Source: Deltaproteobacteria bacterium (GTDB taxonomy: Bacteria; Desulfobacterota; GWC2-55-46; DRQE01). From it: DNA of 5,467 bases. Under the pieces are notes generated by a model, which saw nothing but the letters and a program-made list of their open reading frames with translations, did not search any database and was not told where the DNA came from. Of the stretch, positions 1-5,467 are shown in pieces. The DNA is taken from positions 1 to 5,467 of the forward strand of contig JACRCB010000145.1 of the NCBI GenBank assembly GCA_016219165.1. Direction: 5' to 3'. Position 1 is the stretch's first letter, and each line of letters begins with the position of its first letter. The translations under genes were made by a program, and so were the position numbers.

Positions 1-1334
1 GTGGGCGCGAGCATCTCCCTCATGCCCGGGCCTCCCCTGGGCCCCTCATACCTTATCACGACCGCATCGCCCTTTTTAATGCCCCGGGCCGTTATGGCCT
101 TCATCGCTTCTTCCTCCGAGTCGAATACCCGGGCCCTGCCGCTGAAACGCATCATCCTGCCCGCAACGCCGGATTGTTTCACCACCGCCCCGAGCGGGGC
201 GAGATTCCCCTGTAAAACCGCTATGCCGCCTTCCCTGTGACAGGGATTTTCAACATCCCTTATAACATTACCGTCTATATAGTCAACAGATTCCATTATC
301 TTCCTTATCCTCAAGCCTGAGACGGTCGGGTTATCGTCTATCATCCCTTCAAGCCTCTTCAATACCGCGGGTATGCCGCCCGCCCAGTGAAGGTCCTCGA
401 GATAATGGTCCCCTACCGGCTCCATAGAGGCTATATGCGGGGTGGTTCTGCCGAGGACGTCAAAACGTTCCAAGGAAAGTTTTACCTCCGCCTCGTTTGC
501 AATGGCCAGAAGATGGAGGACGGTGTTTGTAGAGCCTCCGAGGGCAAGGTCGACCCGTATCGCGTTATCGAAGGCGCGTTTTGTCATTATCCTTCGCGGG
601 GTGATGTTTTTCCTTACGAGTTCGACGAGCCTCATCCCGCTTTCGAACGCAATACGTCTTTTCTCGCTCGCAACGGCCGGGGCCGTCCCGCAATAAGGCA
701 GACTCATTCCCATGGCCTCGGTAAGGGCGTTCATCGTGTTTGCGGTATAAAGCCCCTGGCAACTCCCCATTCCGGGACATGCGCCGAGTTCGCAGGAGTC
801 CAATTCCGCCTTCGAAATCTCGCCCGCCCTGAAACGCCCCATCGCCTCAAAGGTATTCCTTATGAAGGAAATACGCCTCCCCCTGTAGCGTCCGGTCATC
901 ATCGGCCCTGCGCTGACCACGATGGAGGGTATGTCGAGACGGGCCGCCGCCATGAGCATCCCCGGGGTAATCTTGTCGCAGTTTGTGAGCAAAACCAACC
1001 CGTCGAGGGCATGCGCCTCGGCAACAGTCTCGACCATATCGGCAATGAGTTCCCTCGAGGGCAGCGAATAATGCATACCCCTGTGACCCATCGCAACACC
1101 ATCGCATATGCCGGGAATGCCGAAGATAAACGGATACCCCCCTCCAGTATGCACGCCCTTCTCTATAAACCTCTCCAGGTCCCTCATCCCTATGTGCCCG
1201 GCAATGAGGTCCGTGAAACTTGAGGCGATGCCGATAAAGGGTTTACGCATCTCTCGGGCGGGAACGCCCGTTGCGTAGATGAGTGCTCTGTGGGGAACCC
1301 TTCCCAGCCCTTTTTTTACCTTGTCACTTCGCAT
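1..1334 (-). CDS. ilvD: Dihydroxy-acid dehydratase, 3' end cut by window edge
   Basis: IlvD dehydrates 2,3-dihydroxy-isovalerate and 2,3-dihydroxy-3-methylvalerate to the 2-keto acids that precede valine/leucine and isoleucine; it is a cytosolic Fe-S enzyme of the IlvD/Edd family. Translating the minus strand from the ATG at 1334 gives 444 complete codons with no stop; the family is about 550-570 residues, so roughly the last 110 lie outside. It starts MRSDKVKKGL, typical of the family. The three expected cluster cysteines are visible: C77 in GICDGVAMGH, C119 in TNCDKITPGMLM and C192 in CPGMGSCQGLYTANTMN. Later family blocks include LALGGSTNT and, at the edge, GPGMREMLAP. The start lies inside the end of the preceding DUF465 gene (11-nt overlap). 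The nearest GGAG is about 16 nt upstream, too far for an ideal site, so translational coupling is likely. No frameshift is seen. Confidence 0.96.
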   Translation of the reverse strand, partial: MRSDKVKKGLGRVPHRALIYATGVPAREMRKPFIGIASSFTDLIAGHIGMRDLERFIEKGVHTGGGYPFIFGIPGICDGVAMGHRGMHYSLPSRELIADMVETVAEAHALDGLVLLTNCDKITPGMLMAAARLDIPSIVVSAGPMMTGRYRGRRISFIRNTFEAMGRFRAGEISKAELDSCELGACPGMGSCQGLYTANTMNALTEAMGMSLPYCGTAPAVASEKRRIAFESGMRLVELVRKNITPRRIMTKRAFDNAIRVDLALGGSTNTVLHLLAIANEAEVKLSLERFDVLGRTTPHIASMEPVGDHYLEDLHWAGGIPAVLKRLEGMIDDNPTVSGLRIRKIMESVDYIDGNVIRDVENPCHREGGIAVLQGNLAPLGAVVKQSGVAGRMMRFSGRARVFDSEEEAMKAITARGIKKGDAVVIRYEGPRGGPGMREMLAP

Positions 1335-1545
1335 ATTTAAGACTAATCTTCTCCATCTTGTCCTTCATCGCGAGTTTGAGTTTTTTAAACCCTTTCTTCT
1401 CAACCTCCTCCGCCGCGGTCAACACGGGTTTCTTCTCCAACTTATCCACTTTCCTTTTGTATTCCCTGTGCAGGGTGTAGGCCTCCTTAAACTCTCCATT
1501 CTCCTCAAGGAGTCTTTTCACCGCTTCCCTGTCTTTCTTATCCAT
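1324..1545 (-). CDS. Small DUF465/YdcH-like helical protein
   Basis: This 73-residue, lysine- and glutamate-rich protein begins MDKKDREAVKRLLEEN. The run from about residue 12 to 70 (EFKEAYTLHREYKRKVDKLE, then KKGFKKLKLAMKDKMEKI) fits the DUF465/YdcH pattern: an E-F-x-x-L/A-x-x-x-H-x-x-Y/L helix, a turn, then an L-K-x-x-K-L-x-x-K-D helix, predicted to form an antiparallel helical hairpin. The length is normal for the family. No biochemical function is established, and I infer none. There is no signal peptide or membrane segment, so it should be cytosolic. The start is well fixed by an AAGGAGGT Shine-Dalgarno five bases upstream. It is the first gene after a good promoter and its stop overlaps the start of ilvD by 11 nt, so the two are probably co-transcribed and coupled. 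Family assignment is by pattern only. Confidence 0.85.
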   Translation of the reverse strand: MDKKDREAVKRLLEENGEFKEAYTLHREYKRKVDKLEKKPVLTAAEEVEKKGFKKLKLAMKDKMEKISLKYAK

Positions 1546-1722
1546 GGGAGACCTCCTTAACTATAAGAAAAACTTTTTCTGAAAATTCCCTCATCCGCGG
1601 CCATTTTTAAAAACCTGCAGAACCGGAACCCTTATTCCAAGAAGACCCCTCTCACCCCTAAACCCTCCGTAAAAAATCGCACCTTCGGGAAATTTTCAAA
1701 CCTTAACGTGGTCTTACAGGCA
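1546..1722 (-). other. Untranslated leader of the DUF465-ilvD unit
   Basis: If the promoter at 1730-1758 starts RNA about 7 bases below its -10 box, some 175 nt of leader precede the DUF465 start codon. This is long for a simple leader. It contains a GTG-started frame of 7 codons with a good Shine-Dalgarno (1632-1655) and an ATG-started frame of 15 codons (1557-1604) whose stop abuts the DUF465 ribosome site. It also has a 15-bp palindrome (1566-1580) and two distant complementary segments (1581-1590 and 1687-1697). I see no T-box consensus, no GC-rich terminator hairpin with a U-run, and no cluster of Ile/Leu/Val codons as in classic ilv attenuators. Whether it regulates anything is open. 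Confidence 0.4.
1551..1558 (-). promoter_or_regulatory. Strong Shine-Dalgarno of the DUF465 gene
   Basis: On the minus strand the sequence reads AAGGAGGT, then CTCCC, then ATG at 1545. This is essentially full complementarity to the 16S anti-Shine-Dalgarno with 5-nt spacing, and it fixes the start of the 73-residue protein. It is the strongest ribosome site in the window. Translation initiated here may also feed the overlapping ilvD. Confidence 0.85.
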
Positions 1723-1729
1723 ACAAGAT

Positions 1730-1758
1730 ATATTAACCCATGAAGAAAACGTTGTCAA
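1730..1758 (-). promoter_or_regulatory. Sigma-70-type promoter for DUF465-ilvD
   Basis: Reading the minus strand, a perfect -35 box TTGACA (1758-1753) is followed after exactly 17 bp by TAATAT (1735-1730), which matches four of six -10 consensus positions. The surroundings downstream are AT-rich. The -35 box begins only 18 bp past the tsaB stop, in the single sizeable intergenic gap of the window, and points toward the DUF465 and ilvD genes. The -35 sits in a short dyad, GTTG-A-CAAC. A start of transcription near 1722-1724 is inferred, not seen. Confidence 0.75.
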
Positions 1759-1776
1759 CAGTGTCGCCCCCTTCGG

Positions 1777-2469
1777 TCACCCTTCTTTTCCCGCCTTTTT
1801 AATCTCGGCCTCCGGCCTCCTGAGATATAAGGGTTTCAGTTCCGCGGGACGATTGAAAACCGGGTTTTTTTCCGCAAGAAGCCCTATATTAGACGCCCTC
1901 ACATCCCAGAGGTGTTCCGGCGCTATTATCGCGTCCTTAAAGTTTTCCCTGATAAGCCCCTCATAAGTTTTAAGCGCGTTGCCGAGGAATATAACGGGCC
2001 CTCCTCTGGTCTCTGCAATGGCCGTAAAAAGACGCTCGACACTGACACAGCAATCCTCAATAACCCTTTTACACTCGCCGTTTGAGAATGTAAAAACGGC
2101 CGCGTAGACCTCCTTTTTCCTCGCATCGAGTATAGGACAGACCCTTAAGTCCGTATAGGGGACGTTCATGGCAAGGCTCTTAAGCGTTGATACTCCCGCA
2201 ACCGGCCTTTTAAGCGCCCATGCAAGCCCCTTTACAACACTCGCGCCTATCCTGAGACCGGTAAAAGAACCGGGGCCAACCCCAAAGGCGAAAACGTCCA
2301 CATCCTCGATTGAAAACCCGATGTCCTTCAGGAACCCATCCAGCCCTTTCAGGAGCCATACGGAGTGGGTCCCGGCGAGACCGACCGTAAGTTCCCCTAC
2401 GAGACGTCCTTTCTCGGTAAGGGCCACACTCCCCCCGGTGGAGGATGTATCAACTGAAAGTATCTTCAA
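1777..2469 (-). CDS. tsaB: tRNA t6A37 biosynthesis protein TsaB
   Basis: TsaB is the non-catalytic partner of TsaD in the complex that puts threonylcarbamoyl on A37 of ANN-decoding tRNAs. With the TTG start at 2469 the protein is 230 residues, the usual family length, and begins LKILSVDTSS, matching the canonical MKIL-x-x-DTS N-terminus of this ASKHA-fold family. The hallmark GPGSFTGLRIG is at residues 65-75 and the C-terminal YLRRPEAE at 215-222. The TsaD-type HxxxH metal motif is not evident, as expected for TsaB. An ATG at 2517 would add 16 residues, overlap rseP by 31 nt and lacks a ribosome site; the TTG follows a GGGAGG stretch directly after the rseP stop, so I prefer it. The gene is last in the cdsA-dxr-rseP run; no clear intrinsic terminator follows. 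Confidence 0.93.
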   Translation of the reverse strand: MKILSVDTSSTGGSVALTEKGRLVGELTVGLAGTHSVWLLKGLDGFLKDIGFSIEDVDVFAFGVGPGSFTGLRIGASVVKGLAWALKRPVAGVSTLKSLAMNVPYTDLRVCPILDARKKEVYAAVFTFSNGECKRVIEDCCVSVERLFTAIAETRGGPVIFLGNALKTYEGLIRENFKDAIIAPEHLWDVRASNIGLLAEKNPVFNRPAELKPLYLRRPEAEIKKAGKEG

Positions 2470-2486
2470 ACCCCCGCCCCCCTCCC
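2470..2486 (-). promoter_or_regulatory. G-rich ribosome binding region of tsaB
   Basis: The whole gap between the rseP stop (2489-2487) and the proposed tsaB TTG start is 17 nt, of which 14 are G on the coding strand: three G, A, six G, C, five G, T. The GGGAGG portion can serve as Shine-Dalgarno, about 10 nt from the TTG. It supports the TTG start over the upstream ATG. The G-tracts could also form a compact (two-tetrad) G-quadruplex, which is inference only. Confidence 0.5.
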
Positions 2487-3773
2487 TCAACGAAAGAGCC
2501 TTAGTACGTCGTTCCATGTAACGAAGACCATGAGCGCGATGAGAAGCGCCATCCCGACCTGCTGGGAAATGCCTAATATCTTCTCGCTCACCGGTTTCCC
2601 TTTTATCCGTTCTATCAGGAAGAAAAAGAGGTGCCCCCCGTCGAGCACGGGGATGGGGAAGAGGTTTATTATCCCTATCTGCAAAGAGAGGAACGCGATT
2701 ATCGACATTAGTTCGACGGCGCCCGATTCCGCGGCCCTGCCGGCGACCTGCGCTATCATAATCGGCCCCCCGAGGGTCTTTACCGAATAGGCGCCTGAAA
2801 AAAGCCCTTTTATGACGGCAAAGAGAAGGATAACGAGTTCCCCTGCCTTCTTAACCCCCAGCCCCACCGACTCGAAAAAACCATAACTCCTGATAACCGT
2901 CTCCTCCACCTGCATGACCCCTACAAGGTAACTCTTCATCTCCGAGTTCCAGACGGCCGTAATCTTTGCCTCGAAACTCCTGCCGTCCCTTTCGACGAGG
3001 AAGGTTCTCTCTCTTCCGCTGCTTTTTATGACCTCCTGCAGTTCCACCCAGTGTGATATGGGTTGGCCGTCCACGGCCTTTATCCTGTCGCCCGGCTTAA
3101 GCCCGGCCTTCTCGGCGGGAAAACCTTTCGATAACCCCCCTATTACAGGAGGCATAGGGGGATAAAAACCGTAACCATCCCCGGCAGGGGGATTAACGAC
3201 TACGTCCGTCCTCTCTCCCTCCCTCAATATTAAAAGACGGAGGGGGCCTTCCGCATTCAAGGCCGTCGCCTTATATATACCTTCCCATCCTTCCACCCTC
3301 TCTCCGTTCACCTCTTCGACCGTATCTCCCCTTCTTATGCCGGCCTTCTCGGCCGCGGAGCCGTGTGAGACGTAACCTACCTCCGGAGGCCCTTCGAAAT
3401 ACGCAGGCACCTTAATCCCGAGCATGAATATAAGGGGAAAGAGGACGAGCGCCAAAACGAGGTTCATGACCGAACCCGCGGCCACTATCAATGAACGAAT
3501 AGAAATGGGTTTGGCGGCAAACGACTTTTTCTTATCCTCTTCGGCCACATCCTCATCCGGGCTCTCGCCGACCATCTTCACATACCCCCCGAACGGAACG
3601 GCCGAGATGCGGTATTCCGTCTCCCCCCTCCTTACCGAAATAATCTTCGGCCCGAATCCGAGAGAGAACTTCTCTACCCCGACCCCAGCCGCCTTTGCAA
3701 CGGCAAAGTGGCCGAGTTCGTGTATGAATATGAGTACCCCGAGGACTATGAGAAATGAAATAACCGTTGTCAT
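2487..3773 (-). CDS. rseP: RIP metalloprotease RseP (site-2 protease)
   Basis: A 428-residue inner-membrane zinc protease that cuts substrates within the membrane; in E. coli RseP cleaves anti-sigma factor RseA and leftover signal peptides. The substrate in this organism cannot be told from the window. The first membrane segment carries the zinc site HELGH (residues 18-22). GFGP follows at 39-42 and a second hydrophobic segment at about 97-120. Two tandem PDZ domains come next (about 129-195 and 207-275), each with an AEKAG-x-x-x-GD carboxylate-binding-loop region. Near the end, NLFPIPVLDGGH (370-381) supplies the third zinc ligand aspartate D378, and a last membrane helix lies at about 403-420. 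The length is near E. coli RseP (about 450). The ATG overlaps the dxr stop as ATGA and has GGAGG five bases upstream, so the start is secure. It looks intact and active. Confidence 0.97.
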   Translation of the reverse strand: MTTVISFLIVLGVLIFIHELGHFAVAKAAGVGVEKFSLGFGPKIISVRRGETEYRISAVPFGGYVKMVGESPDEDVAEEDKKKSFAAKPISIRSLIVAAGSVMNLVLALVLFPLIFMLGIKVPAYFEGPPEVGYVSHGSAAEKAGIRRGDTVEEVNGERVEGWEGIYKATALNAEGPLRLLILREGERTDVVVNPPAGDGYGFYPPMPPVIGGLSKGFPAEKAGLKPGDRIKAVDGQPISHWVELQEVIKSSGRERTFLVERDGRSFEAKITAVWNSEMKSYLVGVMQVEETVIRSYGFFESVGLGVKKAGELVILLFAVIKGLFSGAYSVKTLGGPIMIAQVAGRAAESGAVELMSIIAFLSLQIGIINLFPIPVLDGGHLFFFLIERIKGKPVSEKILGISQQVGMALLIALMVFVTWNDVLRLFR

Positions 3774-4963
3774 ATCTTCCTCCGCCCCTTAGTTATGACC
3801 TCTTCCGCGGCTTTTCTACCCCAGCGGTCCGCCTCGACGATGTCTTCAACGGTCCTGACCCTGCGGGGGTCGTGTCCTTCAAGGACCGTAGAGAGGACCC
3901 TGTATATGTCGGTAAACCCTATACCCCCCTTAAGAAACATCTCAACGCAGACCTCATCGGCCGCATTGAGGACGCAGGGTGCGGTCTCCCCCAACGAAAG
4001 AGCCGTGTAAGCGAGCGAGAGGCACGGGAATTTTCCGGGGTCGGGCTCAAAGAATTCCAGTTTTTTCCCCATGATGTCAAACCGGCCCGCAGACGCCTCG
4101 ACCCTCCGTGGGTATGAGAGCGCATACCCGATAGGCACCCTCATATCGGAGGAACCCATCTCGGCCACTATCGAGCCGTCTACGTACTCCACCATGGAGT
4201 GCACGACACTCTGCGGATGTATGCAGACGGAAATCCTATCCGCGGGCATTCCGAAGAGCCATCTCGCCTCTATAACCTCAAACCCCTTGTTCATAAGCGT
4301 TGCCGAATCTATCGTAATCCTCCTGCCCATGGACCATGTCGGGTGCCTTAGGGCCTCCTTCGGGGTTACGCTTCCAAGCCTCGCGGCCGGAAGCCTTAAA
4401 AAAGGCCCTCCCGAGGCCGTAAGCAATATCCTCTTTACATCCTCTATCCTGTGCCCCGCGAGCGACTGGAAGACGGCGGAATGTTCGCTGTCAACGGGGA
4501 TAAGCCTCCCGCCGTGTTTCTTGACCTCCTTCATCACCAAAGACCCCCCTGCCACGAGGGTCTCTTTGTTTGCGAGCGCCACGTCCTTACCCGCCTTTAT
4601 GGCCGCAAGTGTGGGAAGGAAACCCGCAAAACCGACTATGGCGGACACCGTAATGTCCGCGCCCCCGAATGCGGCCGCCCGTTCCATCCCTCTACTGCCG
4701 AAGCCGACCTCGACTTCGCGGGACGTGAACTCTCTTTTAATCTCCTCCGCCGCCCCGCGCTCGATGACCGATACGTAAGCCGGGGCGAACTCCCGTATCT
4801 GTTTTTTCAAAAGTTTTGTGTTCCGGCCCGCGGCAAGCGAAACCACTTTGAACCTTCCGGGATTCCTGCGGACCACATCGAGGGTCGACCGCCCTATGGA
4901 ACCGGTGCTTCCGATGACCGCCACAGATTTCCGTTTATTCTCTTTTACGCTGCGACGCGCCAT
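3770..4963 (-). CDS. dxr: 1-deoxy-D-xylulose 5-phosphate reductoisomerase
   Basis: Dxr converts DXP to 2-C-methyl-D-erythritol 4-phosphate using NADPH and a divalent metal, the first committed step of the MEP isoprenoid pathway; the enzyme is cytosolic. The protein has 397 residues, the normal length. Visible motifs are the NADPH loop GSTGSIG (18-24), ALANKETLV (129-137), the metal site PVDSEH (156-161; D158 and E160), TASGGPF (182-188), HPTWSMG then IDSATLMNKGFE (207-229; E229 is the third metal ligand by analogy with E. coli E231), and HPQSVVHSM (249-257). All catalytic residues I can place are present. The ATG at 4963 lies 19 nt inside the end of cdsA and has no recognisable Shine-Dalgarno, so reinitiation after cdsA is likely. 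The only nearby alternative, GTG at codon 14, would clip the first strand of the Rossmann fold. The end overlaps rseP by 4 nt. Confidence 0.97.
   Translation of the reverse strand: MARRSVKENKRKSVAVIGSTGSIGRSTLDVVRRNPGRFKVVSLAAGRNTKLLKKQIREFAPAYVSVIERGAAEEIKREFTSREVEVGFGSRGMERAAAFGGADITVSAIVGFAGFLPTLAAIKAGKDVALANKETLVAGGSLVMKEVKKHGGRLIPVDSEHSAVFQSLAGHRIEDVKRILLTASGGPFLRLPAARLGSVTPKEALRHPTWSMGRRITIDSATLMNKGFEVIEARWLFGMPADRISVCIHPQSVVHSMVEYVDGSIVAEMGSSDMRVPIGYALSYPRRVEASAGRFDIMGKKLEFFEPDPGKFPCLSLAYTALSLGETAPCVLNAADEVCVEMFLKGGIGFTDIYRVLSTVLEGHDPRRVRTVEDIVEADRWGRKAAEEVITKGRRKI
3778..3783 (-). promoter_or_regulatory. Shine-Dalgarno of rseP
   Basis: GGAGGA on the minus strand ends four bases before the rseP ATG and lies inside the last codons of dxr (GGRRKI). 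Together with the ATGA stop/start overlap it fixes the rseP start and makes coupled translation from dxr plausible. Confidence 0.7.
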
Positions 4964-5467
4964 ATAAGGTAATAGTAAAGGGCCGGCACCGAGAATATAA
5001 TGCTGTCAAGCCTGTCAAGCACCCCTCCGTGCCCCGGGATGATGCTCCCGGAATCCTTAACCCCCGCTCCCCTTTTCAGAAGCGACTCCGAAAGGTCGCC
5101 CAAAAGAGAGACCATTCCCAAAAAAACGGAAATAAAAACCACATCCTTTGCCGCAAGGCCCGTTTCGAAAAACCGGTTGAAGAGAAACGCCGCGGCCAAC
5201 CCTCCGATAACCCCTCCGATTGCGCCTTCCACCGTCTTATTGGGGCTTACCCTCGGAGAGAGTTTATGCCTTCCTATGGCGCTTCCCGTATAGTAGGCCG
5301 CGGTGTCGTTAAGCCACACCACCGACATGAGAAAAAGTATCCATATCCTTCCGTTGGGAAGAAGGGAAATCCGGATGAAATGTGAAAGGGGAAGGGCTAC
5401 GTACATGACACCCAATGTCCGAACCCCCACCCACCCAGCCGCCCCTGAGAAATCCCCCCCGGAAAAC
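4945..5467 (-). CDS. cdsA: Phosphatidate cytidylyltransferase, 5' end outside window
   Basis: CdsA makes CDP-diacylglycerol from phosphatidic acid and CTP at the inner membrane, the branch point to all major phospholipids. The frame is open to the right edge and gives 173 codons; the family is about 260-285 residues, so roughly the first 100 are missing. A GTG at 5430 lies within the frame but is not the start, because the reading frame and hydrophobic character continue upstream of it. The full CDP-DAG synthase signature is at 5085-5005 (S-x-L-K-R-x4-K-D-x-G-x2-I-P-x-H-G-G-V-x-D-R-L-D), preceded by the conserved WLNDTAAYYTGSAIGRHKLS and SPNKTVEGAIGG. About five hydrophobic helices can be seen in the fragment. 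It ends WRVAA and overlaps dxr by 19 nt. In many bacteria uppS lies just upstream; that would be outside this window. Confidence 0.96.
   Translation of the reverse strand, partial: FSGGDFSGAAGWVGVRTLGVMYVALPLSHFIRISLLPNGRIWILFLMSVVWLNDTAAYYTGSAIGRHKLSPRVSPNKTVEGAIGGVIGGLAAAFLFNRFFETGLAAKDVVFISVFLGMVSLLGDLSESLLKRGAGVKDSGSIIPGHGGVLDRLDSIIFSVPALYYYLIWRVAA

Noticed and set aside
387..1223. 278-residue plus-strand open frame opposite ilvD
   Set aside because: The minus strand here encodes an unbroken, motif-perfect IlvD. The plus-strand protein has no recognisable domain and is rich in Arg, His and Pro, typical of an antisense shadow of a GC-rich gene.
1279..1560. 93-residue plus-strand hydrophobic frame opposite the DUF465 gene
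   Set aside because: Its Leu/Phe richness is the complement of the Lys/Glu-rich DUF465 protein, which has a perfect ribosome site; the plus frame has none.
1671..1689. Possible intrinsic terminator (CC-CGAA-GG followed by six T on the minus strand)
   Set aside because: The stem is only two or so base pairs and the T-run is not directly adjacent, so it would not terminate.
1546..1722. T-box or classic ilv attenuator in the leader
   Set aside because: I found no T-box core (AGGGTGG...ACCGCG-like), no run of Ile/Leu/Val codons and no GC-rich terminator followed by a U-tract on the minus strand.
3090..3360. Repeated GCCGAGAAGGCCGG-like segments in rseP
   Set aside because: They encode the equivalent AEKAG loops of the two tandem PDZ domains, normal for RseP, not a mobile or regulatory repeat.
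4071..4778. 235-residue plus-strand open frame opposite dxr
   Set aside because: It lies wholly antisense to dxr, is Ser/Pro/Thr/Ala rich and has no family motif; a shadow of codon bias.
4451..4972. 173-residue plus-strand open frame opposite the 5' end of dxr
   Set aside because: It is antisense to the conserved NADPH and metal-binding parts of Dxr and low in recognisable structure, so not a gene.
5005..5430. GTG at 5430 as the start of a short 161-residue protein
   Set aside because: The frame stays open to the window edge and the fragment is the C-terminal part of CdsA, so the true start lies outside.

Overview
The window reads as an ordinary chromosomal segment of a diderm (Gram-negative type) bacterium with fairly GC-rich DNA and frequent AGG and ATA codons. 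All six supported genes lie on the minus strand, so transcription runs from high to low coordinates. Gene order (cdsA, dxr, rseP, tsaB) and protein style suggest a deltaproteobacterial/Desulfobacterota or Nitrospirota-like lineage. That placement is inference from memory of such clusters; no marker here fixes the taxon.

Region 1 (5467 down to 1777) is a tightly packed run: the C-terminal part of cdsA (phospholipid synthesis, cut by the window edge), dxr (MEP isoprenoid pathway), rseP (site-2 intramembrane protease) and tsaB (tRNA t6A modification). Joints are an overlap of 19 nt (cdsA/dxr), an ATGA overlap of 4 nt (dxr/rseP) and a 17-nt, almost pure-G gap (rseP/tsaB, if the TTG start is right). 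This is a typical envelope/housekeeping operon.

Region 2 (1776-1546) is the only real non-coding gap, 231 bp. Reading on the minus strand it holds a convincing sigma-70-type promoter (TTGACA, 17 bp, TAATAT) just after the tsaB stop. A leader of roughly 175 nt follows, with two tiny possible reading frames, a small palindrome, and a perfect Shine-Dalgarno before the next gene.

Region 3 (1545-1) is a second transcription unit: a 73-residue DUF465/YdcH-like helical protein whose 3' end overlaps by 11 nt the start of ilvD (dihydroxy-acid dehydratase, branched-chain amino acid synthesis). ilvD runs off the left edge with 444 complete codons present. I see no mobile element, CRISPR array, RNA gene or obviously new system. 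The points worth a second look are the leader region, the DUF465-ilvD coupling and the G-rich translation start of tsaB.
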